From Dyella silvatica (GTDB lineage: Bacteria; Pseudomonadota; Gammaproteobacteria; Xanthomonadales; Rhodanobacteraceae): a stretch of 64,000 nucleotides of DNA. The stretch is from NCBI RefSeq assembly GCF_026283955.1, contig NZ_JAPDPE010000005.1, positions 23,293 to 87,292 on the forward strand, in the 5' to 3' direction. Made by a program: the position numbers and the translations under genes. This document shows positions 58,285 through 64,000 of this stretch, in pieces. Each line of letters opens with the position of its first letter. Position 1 is the first letter of the stretch. The notes below the pieces were generated by a model. The model saw only the letters and a program-made list of their open reading frames with translations, had not been told where the DNA came from and did not search any database.

Positions 58285-58608
58285 ATGACCTTTGTCGTTA
58301 CCGACAACTGCATCAAGTGCAAATACACCGACTGCGTTGAAGTCTGTCCCGTGGATGCCTTTCACGAAGGCCCCAACTTTCTGGTCATCGATCCGGATGA
58401 GTGCATTGACTGCACCTTATGCGAACCGGAATGCCCGATCAACGCGATCTACCCGGAAGACGACGTACCAGCCGGCCAGGAAGGCTTTGTCGCCTTGAAC
58501 GCCGAGCTGGCGAAAGACTGGCCGGTCATTACCGAGCGTAAAGACGGACTGCCCGACGCAAAAGATTGGGAAAACAAACCCGGCAAGCTCGATCAGCTCA
58601 AGCGCTGA
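58285..58608 (+). CDS. fdxA: 7Fe ferredoxin FdxA
   Basis: A 107-residue electron carrier. [18 protein letters not shown] and [16 protein letters not shown] give the Cys pattern of a 3Fe-4S plus 4Fe-4S ferredoxin, followed by the usual C-terminal extension ([20 protein letters not shown]). It is close behind tRNA-Glu and may share its transcript. Confidence 0.95.
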   Translation: MTFVVTDNCIKCKYTDCVEVCPVDAFHEGPNFLVIDPDECIDCTLCEPECPINAIYPEDDVPAGQEGFVALNAELAKDWPVITERKDGLPDAKDWENKPGKLDQLKR

Positions 58609-58652
58609 ACAAGGTATTCGGCTACCCGGCACTTCTAGCAAGCCGGCGCCCA

Positions 58653-58685
58653 TAAAAAACGCCGCCCAAACAGGCGGCGTTTTTG
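58653..58685. terminator. Bidirectional terminator between fdxA and bamC
   Basis: ACGCCGCC / GGCGGCGT around CAAACA, preceded by a run of A and followed by a run of T, can end both convergent transcripts. Confidence 0.92.
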
Positions 58686-58737
58686 TGTGCATCATCTTAA
58701 GGCTGCAATAGCCCCGGCTGATCGCAACAGCTTGCGA

Positions 58738-59328
58738 TCAGCGACCGCTCAGCCGTGACTTGAGCGTATCGACCACCTTGGCCACGGCACCGGCGTCGCC
58801 CTGCGCGCGCACTTCGCTGGCGCTCTGACCACTGGTCCCAACGCTGACCTGCACTTGATGCGGGGTGGCGCCAGGAGCCGGAGCCCCTTCTTTCTTGCTA
58901 CCGAAGAGACGGCCAAAAAAGCCCGGCTTGGCGACCGGCGCATCCGAGGCGATCACATTCAAGGTGTACGAATGTGCCGCATCATCATGCGAAATCACCG
59001 AGCCGATATCGCCCTGCTCGAAGGCCTGGCCAACGCGGCGATACGTCTCGTCAACGCTACCCGACAACACGAAGCCGTCAGCAATCACGCCACCGCCCTT
59101 GCCTGCACGGGACGTCGCGCCATTGGCGGTCGGGCTGTTGGCGCCCGGCTCCGGAATCACCAGGGCCGCACTGGTCGAGGGGGTGTCCAGACCCGGCGGG
59201 ATCTCCAGCGGAGACTCCTGCTTGGCGGCTTCCCACGCCTTATGCGAGCGAAACATGCCGCAACCAGACAGCAGCAAGGCGGATAGGGCCAGAGCCGGCA
59301 AGGCTACGACGAGCGGGGATTTCTTCAT
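58738..59328 (-). CDS. bamC: BamC-like outer membrane assembly lipoprotein, short form
   Basis: A 196-residue lipoprotein with lipobox LLSGCGMF (Cys near residue 23). An unstructured SPLEIPPGLDTP segment follows, as in the BamC N-terminus that contacts BamD. Only one later domain is present (ADGFVLSGSVDETYRRVGQA), so the protein is well short of E. coli BamC (344 residues). The dapA-bamC order supports the call. Confidence 0.75.
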   Translation of the reverse strand: MKKSPLVVALPALALSALLLSGCGMFRSHKAWEAAKQESPLEIPPGLDTPSTSAALVIPEPGANSPTANGATSRAGKGGGVIADGFVLSGSVDETYRRVGQAFEQGDIGSVISHDDAAHSYTLNVIASDAPVAKPGFFGRLFGSKKEGAPAPGATPHQVQVSVGTSGQSASEVRAQGDAGAVAKVVDTLKSRLSGR

Positions 59329-59367
59329 GAAGTCGGGTTCCGTAACTCAGAGTTATAAGGCGGTGGG

Positions 59368-60261
59368 TCAGGCAGCATCTGCCAAGGATGCCAGACCTGC
59401 CAGCGCCTCGCGTATGCGTGCACGGTCAGGGCCGTCTTCCAGTTCAATCAAGGGTAAGCGTGGCACGGCGGAACCCAGCCCCAATTCAGGCAGGCCGGCT
59501 TTCACCGCAATCGGATTCGGTGCGCAATTAAGCGCGTGCACCAAGGGCTCCAACGACGCATCGTAACGTTCAGCAGCCTGCCGGTCACCCTGCGTGGCCG
59601 CATCGCAAAGCATACGAAACGCTTTGGGCGCCAAGTTTGCCACTACCGAAATGGTACCGGCGGCGCCCGCCAGCATAGCTTTACGGGCGGTACCATCGTC
59701 ACCGGACAAGTAGACGAAATTCGGGCCGACAAGTTCCGCCGTTGCACGAATTCGCTCGTCGCTGCTCGCCGCCTCTTTAATACCGATGATGCCGGGGTGG
59801 CCGCACAGACTGGCTACCGTCTCGGGCAACAGGTCACAGGCGGTACGGCTGGGCACGTTATAAAGAAGCACTGGCAAGCCACCGTGCTCAGCGACCTCGA
59901 TGAAATGGCGGCGCATCCCCTCTTGGGTCGGCCGTACGTAATACGGGGCGACGACCAGGGCCGCATCGGCACCAAGAGCCTTGGCATGGCGAGTCAGCGC
60001 TACCGTCTTGGCCGTAGCCGCCTCGCCGGTACCGGCAATAACGGGAACACGGCCAGCTACGCGCTCTACCGCAAAAGCCAGCAGGCGACTGTACTCGTCA
60101 TGCTCCAGCATGTGCGCTTCACCGGTGGATCCAGCCACCACCACGGCCTCGGTGCCGTTTTCGAGCTGAAAATCAAGCAACCGGCCGAACGCTACAAGAT
60201 CAAGTGCGCCATCCGCGGCAAATGGGGTGACCAATGCGCAGATGCTTCCGCGAATATTCAA
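59368..60261 (-). CDS. dapA: 4-hydroxy-tetrahydrodipicolinate synthase
   Basis: This 297-residue TIM-barrel enzyme condenses pyruvate and aspartate semialdehyde in lysine and murein synthesis. It has VVAGSTGEAHML, LLYNVPSRTACDL with the catalytic Tyr, GIIGIKEAASS with the Schiff-base Lys, and YLSGDDGT. It is divergent from gcvR and 39 bases before bamC. Confidence 0.96.
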   Translation of the reverse strand: MNIRGSICALVTPFAADGALDLVAFGRLLDFQLENGTEAVVVAGSTGEAHMLEHDEYSRLLAFAVERVAGRVPVIAGTGEAATAKTVALTRHAKALGADAALVVAPYYVRPTQEGMRRHFIEVAEHGGLPVLLYNVPSRTACDLLPETVASLCGHPGIIGIKEAASSDERIRATAELVGPNFVYLSGDDGTARKAMLAGAAGTISVVANLAPKAFRMLCDAATQGDRQAAERYDASLEPLVHALNCAPNPIAVKAGLPELGLGSAVPRLPLIELEDGPDRARIREALAGLASLADAA

Positions 60262-60385
60262 GGCTTACTCCGCCAAAATCCAAGCTGGCCATGTTACTTG
60301 CGGCCTCACCGGGGCGGCAAGTAAGCTGGCTGAACGTCCCCCGCCACTTCCGTGCCGCGAGGGATTTGCCATAGGTAGATCCCCT

Positions 60386-60949
60386 TTGAACCGTTCTTCT
60401 GCGCGTGCCGGCACCGACAATCAACTGCTTATCCAGACGTTGACTCCGGCGTCGCGCGCGCCGCTACAGGCATTGGCCCGGCGCATTACCGATGCGGGCT
60501 GCAATCTGGCGGACGCCAGGGTGGCCACGATCGGCACCGATACCTCACTGACTTTGCTGGCCACGGGTGCCTGGGACGCCGTGGCCAAGCTGGAAACCGC
60601 GTTGACCAAACTGGCCCGCGACGAGGACCTGCGGCTGGTGCATTACCGCACCGGCCCGCGCGAGCGCGAACAGGATTCCCACCTGCTGCCCTACCTGATC
60701 GAGGTCATTTCGGCCGATCGCCCGGGCATCCTGGTGAAAATCGTGGATTTCTTCGATCGACACCGCATCAGCGTCGAACAATTGAGTTCCATGCGCTACC
60801 AGGCCATGCAGACCGGCGCGGCCATGTTCCAGGCACAGTTCACCATCGGCATCCCGGCCGAGACCCATATCGCTGCATTGCGAGACGATTTCCTCGAATT
60901 CTGCGATGGACTGAACCTCGACGCCATCATGGATCCTGTCAAGTTCTGA
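60386..60949 (+). CDS. gcvR: Glycine cleavage system transcriptional repressor GcvR-like ACT protein
   Basis: About 187 residues with two ACT-type domains (NQLLIQTLTPASRAPLQALA; LIEVISADRPGILVKIVDFF). In E. coli, GcvR represses the gcv operon through GcvA. The frame is open up to an ATG at 60227, but that would overlap the dapA promoter and start. TTG 60386, with AGGT nine bases upstream, fits better. The gcvR-bcp pair divergent from dapA-bamC matches E. coli. Confidence 0.85.
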   Translation: MNRSSARAGTDNQLLIQTLTPASRAPLQALARRITDAGCNLADARVATIGTDTSLTLLATGAWDAVAKLETALTKLARDEDLRLVHYRTGPREREQDSHLLPYLIEVISADRPGILVKIVDFFDRHRISVEQLSSMRYQAMQTGAAMFQAQFTIGIPAETHIAALRDDFLEFCDGLNLDAIMDPVKF

Positions 60950-61166
60950 AACTGCCTGACTGAAAACATCACGCGGGGGCTGTTATCCGTCGCGGCAAGC
61001 GCTAGTCTTTGCCCCAGAGACCTTCGAGGGGCGTGCATGCAACGAGCGTATCGAGCCACACCGATCGCACTGAGCACGCCTTACTCCGACGCGCCGGCCA
61101 ACGGCGTCAGCCATCCCTTCAAATCAGCCATCAGCCGAAGCCACTCGTGGCCTCGCCGGAGAAACC

Positions 61167-61643
61167 ATGCCTGAAGTCGTCAAGAATGTTATCGGCAAGA
61201 AAGCCCCCAAGCTCAAAGGGATCACTGGCGACGGCACTGAACTCAAGCTCGACAGCCTGAAAGGTCAATGGGTCGTGGTGTATTTCTACCCCAAGGACAG
61301 CACCCCCGGCTGCACTACCGAGGCAAAAGATTTCCGCGATCTTTACGCCGATTTTCACCAGCGCAACGCCGAAGTTATCGGGGTTTCGCGCGATTCAGCC
61401 AAATCCCACGCCAATTTCGCGACCAAGCAAGAACTACCCTTTCCGCTCATTTCCGACACCGATGAAGCCTGGTGCCAGGCCTTTGATGTGATCCATGAAA
61501 AGGTGCTGTATGGAAAACGTCACATGGGTGTCGTACGAAGTACCTTCCTCATCGATCCCGATGGCCGATTGGCACAAGAATGGAGAAACGTAAAAGTTTC
61601 AGGTCACGCTCAAGCTGTATTGGACGCTATCCCGGCAACGTGA
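61167..61643 (+). CDS. bcp: Peroxiredoxin, Bcp/PrxQ family
   Basis: A 158-residue thiol peroxidase. The peroxidatic Cys is C49 in PKDSTPGCTTEAKDFR. The usual resolving Cys five residues later is Lys here; the only other Cys is C103 (DEAWCQAF). It may act as a one-Cys enzyme or use an atypical partner. It lies 217 bases after gcvR; I saw no gene in that gap. Confidence 0.93.
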   Translation: MPEVVKNVIGKKAPKLKGITGDGTELKLDSLKGQWVVVYFYPKDSTPGCTTEAKDFRDLYADFHQRNAEVIGVSRDSAKSHANFATKQELPFPLISDTDEAWCQAFDVIHEKVLYGKRHMGVVRSTFLIDPDGRLAQEWRNVKVSGHAQAVLDAIPAT

Positions 61644-61809
61644 AACGTGCCTATCCCGCTCGATGCATCTCTAGTTTGTTCGTCAATCCGGCGCGCCCTC
61701 GGCAAGCCGGTGTCGATGATTGGCAGCACCCCGGCATCCACCGCCGGAAACCCACGGCAACCCGCGTGCCGCGTTGTATTCACCTCATGACCAGCGAGGT
61801 TCCTTCCGT

Positions 61810-63189
61810 ATGACCGGAAGCAAACGCATTTACGCTCTCGATACCAACGTCTTGCTGCACGACCCCACCTCGCTTTTTCGCTTTGAAGAGCACGACGTCT
61901 TCATTCCGATGACGGTGCTGGAGGAGCTCGATGAAAAGAAGAAAGGCGCCTCCGAAGTCTCACGCAACGGCCGCCAGGTCAGCCGCTTTCTCAACGAACT
62001 GATTGAGCGCGGCAACGGCCACGGCATCAGCAATGGCTTGGACCTGACTAGCCCACAAGGCATCAATCTCAAACGCGGCGCCGCCGTAGGCCGGCTGTAC
62101 TTTCAGCAGCGCACCACCAACGGCCACGGCAAGGCAGACAATTTGATCCTGTCTTCCGTGATCGAGCTGCGTGATCAGAATCCAGGTCGCGCGGTCATCC
62201 TGGTAACCAAAGATATCAATCTACGGATCAAGGCGAAGATCTACGGCATCGATGCCGAGGATTACGAAAACGATCGCGCCCTGGACGACTTCTCCCTGCT
62301 CTACACCGGCTCCACCGAATTGCCGGAGACCTTCTGGGACCGCCACCCCGAAGTGCAGTCATGGAACGAGCGCGGCCGCACGTTCTATAAGGTGGATCGA
62401 CACGATGACGAAGACTGGTACGTCAATCAGTGCCTGTACCTGCCGGGTGAAAGCAGTATCGAATTGCGCGTGCTGCATGTTGACGACGTCAAGGCCACGC
62501 TGGTCTTGCTGGACGACCACAGCCATGCCAATCACAGCGTCTGGGGCATTGCCGCCCGTAACCGCGAGCAAAACTTTGCGCTCAATGTGTTGATGGATCC
62601 TGACGTTGATTTCGTCACCTTGCTGGGCACCGCGGGTACCGGCAAAACCCTGCTTGCACTCGCAGCTGGCCTGGCCCAGGTAATGGATCAGCAGCGCTAC
62701 CGTGAAATCATCATGACCCGCGCCACGGTATCGGTAGGCGAAGACATCGGCTTCCTGCCCGGCACCGAGGAAGAGAAAATGACCCCCTGGATGGGCGCGC
62801 TCACCGACAACCTCGAAGTGCTGGCCAATCCGGTGGAAGGTGGCAGCTGGGGTCGCCAGGCTACCAATGATTTACTGGCCTCTCGCATCAAGATCCGCGC
62901 ACTCAATTTCATGCGCGGCCGCACCTTCTTGTCGCGTTACCTCATTATCGACGAGGCACAAAACCTCACCCCGAAACAGATGAAAACCCTGATCACCCGG
63001 GCCGGCCCCGGCACCAAGATCGTCTGCCTCGGCAACGTCGAGCAAATCGATACGCCTTATCTGACGGAAACCACCTCGGGCCTCACCTACGCCGTCGATC
63101 GATTCAAGCACTGGGAGCACTCGGCGCACATCACCTTGCGGCGCGGTGAGCGTTCTCGCTTGGCGGATTTCGCGTCCGAGGCGCTTTGA
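61810..63189 (+). CDS. PIN domain plus PhoH-like ATPase
   Basis: About 459 residues from ATG 61810. An N-terminal PIN ribonuclease domain (YALDTNVLLHDP; IPMTVLEELDEKKKG; VTKDINLRIKA) is followed by a PhoH ATPase with Walker A GTAGTGKTLLALAAGL near residue 276, EDIGFLPG, YLIIDEAQNLTPKQMKTL and GNVEQID. This fusion is the YlaK/PhoH2-like type, linked to RNA unwinding and cleavage. A longer frame from 61720 has no conserved sequence. Confidence 0.92.
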   Translation: MTGSKRIYALDTNVLLHDPTSLFRFEEHDVFIPMTVLEELDEKKKGASEVSRNGRQVSRFLNELIERGNGHGISNGLDLTSPQGINLKRGAAVGRLYFQQRTTNGHGKADNLILSSVIELRDQNPGRAVILVTKDINLRIKAKIYGIDAEDYENDRALDDFSLLYTGSTELPETFWDRHPEVQSWNERGRTFYKVDRHDDEDWYVNQCLYLPGESSIELRVLHVDDVKATLVLLDDHSHANHSVWGIAARNREQNFALNVLMDPDVDFVTLLGTAGTGKTLLALAAGLAQVMDQQRYREIIMTRATVSVGEDIGFLPGTEEEKMTPWMGALTDNLEVLANPVEGGSWGRQATNDLLASRIKIRALNFMRGRTFLSRYLIIDEAQNLTPKQMKTLITRAGPGTKIVCLGNVEQIDTPYLTETTSGLTYAVDRFKHWEHSAHITLRRGERSRLADFASEAL

Positions 63190-63200
63190 TCTGCAGGGTA

Positions 63201-64000
63201 ATGACCAGCCAGACGATGCCATCTCATGTCGTTCCACCGACTGCCCTCACCATCGCCGGATCCGATTCCGGCGGTGGTGCGGGAATCCAGGCTGACCTGA
63301 AAACCTTTCATGCGCGTGGCGTACACGGACTCTCGGTGATTACCGCGATCACCTCGCAAAACACTCGCGAGGTGACCGCGGTGCATGCCGTACCGCTTAC
63401 GCATATTCGTAGCCAGATCGCCGCGATCTTCGATGACTTTCCTATTGCCGCCGCCAAAACCGGCATGCTTGGCAATGCAGCAACCGTTCGCTTGATCGCT
63501 CGCGACCTACATCGCCGCAAGCCGGCGTGGCTGGTGGTCGACCCGGTGATGATCGCCACCAGCGGCGCACGCCTGCTGACCACCGATGCCGTCGACGCGA
63601 TGATTTACCAACTGCTGCCACTTGCCGACATCGTCACGCCGAACATACCGGAGGCCGAAGCCTTGCTTGGCCGATCGATTCACAGCGCGAAGGAATTTGA
63701 CCAGGCCGGCGAGGCTATGCGTGCGCTCGGTCCTCGTGCCGTCTTGCTAAAAGGCGGTCATGCCGAAGGCCATGTCGTGGTGGATCGTTTCTACGACGAG
63801 CGCGGCATGCTTGAACTGCGTCATCCGCGCCTGCAGCGAGAGGGGCACGGCACCGGCTGCACCCTTGCTTCGGCCATCACCGCCGAGCTGGCCAAAGGTC
63901 ACACTCCGCGTACCGCCGTCCGTCGCGCGATTGCTTACGTGCATCGTGCTTTGACTCGCAGTTATCGACCCGGCGGCGGCCCTGCGCATGTGCTTCAACA
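63201..64000 (+). CDS. thiD: Hydroxymethylpyrimidine/phosphomethylpyrimidine kinase, 3' end cut by window
   Basis: The frame from ATG 63201 is open to the window end (about 266 codons). LTIAGSDSGGGAGIQADLKT, AAAKTGMLG, VVDPVMIATSGARLL, TPNIPEAEALLG and the anion-hole GHGTGCTLASAITAEL are ThiD motifs. It makes HMP pyrophosphate for thiamine. ATG 63216 is an alternative start. It lies 11 bases after the PhoH gene. Confidence 0.95.
   Translation, partial: MTSQTMPSHVVPPTALTIAGSDSGGGAGIQADLKTFHARGVHGLSVITAITSQNTREVTAVHAVPLTHIRSQIAAIFDDFPIAAAKTGMLGNAATVRLIARDLHRRKPAWLVVDPVMIATSGARLLTTDAVDAMIYQLLPLADIVTPNIPEAEALLGRSIHSAKEFDQAGEAMRALGPRAVLLKGGHAEGHVVVDRFYDERGMLELRHPRLQREGHGTGCTLASAITAELAKGHTPRTAVRRAIAYVHRALTRSYRPGGGPAHVLQ

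Noticed and set aside
60950..61166. A 6S-like or other structured RNA between gcvR and bcp
   Set aside because: Only short G/C pairings were seen, with no match to a known RNA shape.

Overview
The window is a GC-rich chromosomal segment of a gammaproteobacterium. It most likely comes from the order Xanthomonadales, probably Rhodanobacteraceae (Dyella/Rhodanobacter/Frateuria-like). This inference rests on housekeeping gene order, a complete RecBCD locus, a type IV minor-pilin operon beside ispH-lspA-ileS, an Oar-like TonB-dependent receptor, a MutL with an endonuclease motif, and G-rich heptamer tandem repeats. No rRNA gene or species-level marker is present, so the genus is not determined.

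Layout. 1-2.1 kb: the 5' part of an NCS2-type permease, a DUF3574 lipoprotein and a (GGAACGG)n array. 2.1-11.3 kb: recC-recB-recD as one overlapping operon. 11.3-18.6 kb (minus): pilV-pilW-pilX-pilY1-pilE-fimT, the minor pilins and tip adhesin of the type IV pilus. 19.1-27.3 kb: tRNA-Thr, then on the minus strand murJ, ribF, ileS, lspA and ispH, with rpsT divergent as in Escherichia coli. 27.4-31.4 kb: an accessory pocket with a perfect 34-bp palindrome, a small secreted protein and a TonB-dependent receptor. 31.4-34 kb (minus): rplU-rpmA-obgE and a DUF2059 protein. 34.2-40 kb (plus): uvrA, a thioesterase, a DUF4139 protein and a crotonase-fold isomerase. 40-46.7 kb: a GH31 alpha-glucosidase, a rhodanese, a NUDIX hydrolase, a DUF1289 protein, an FKBP, enoyl-CoA hydratase and a DUF1684 protein. 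46.7-53.7 kb: nnr-tsaE-amiC-mutL (minus) with divergent queG, as in E. coli. 53.9-58 kb (minus): pcnB-folK-panB-panC-panD. 58.1-64 kb: tRNA-Glu, fdxA, dapA-bamC divergent from gcvR-bcp, a PIN-PhoH protein and the 5' part of thiD.

Most of the window is ordinary core genome. The most striking anomaly is ispH, normally an essential gene. All three cluster cysteines are present, but a short internal out-of-frame deletion breaks the reading frame. Other points of interest are two related G-quadruplex-type heptamer arrays 50 kb apart, both in divergent intergenic regions; a perfect 34-bp palindrome before the TonB-receptor pocket; a REP-like inverted pair whose outer arm supplies the lspA ribosome binding site; a perfect 20-bp inverted repeat between divergent genes; and two -10 boxes placed exactly for leaderless transcripts of nnr and ribF. 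I found no CRISPR array, prophage, insertion sequence or recognisable new defence system.
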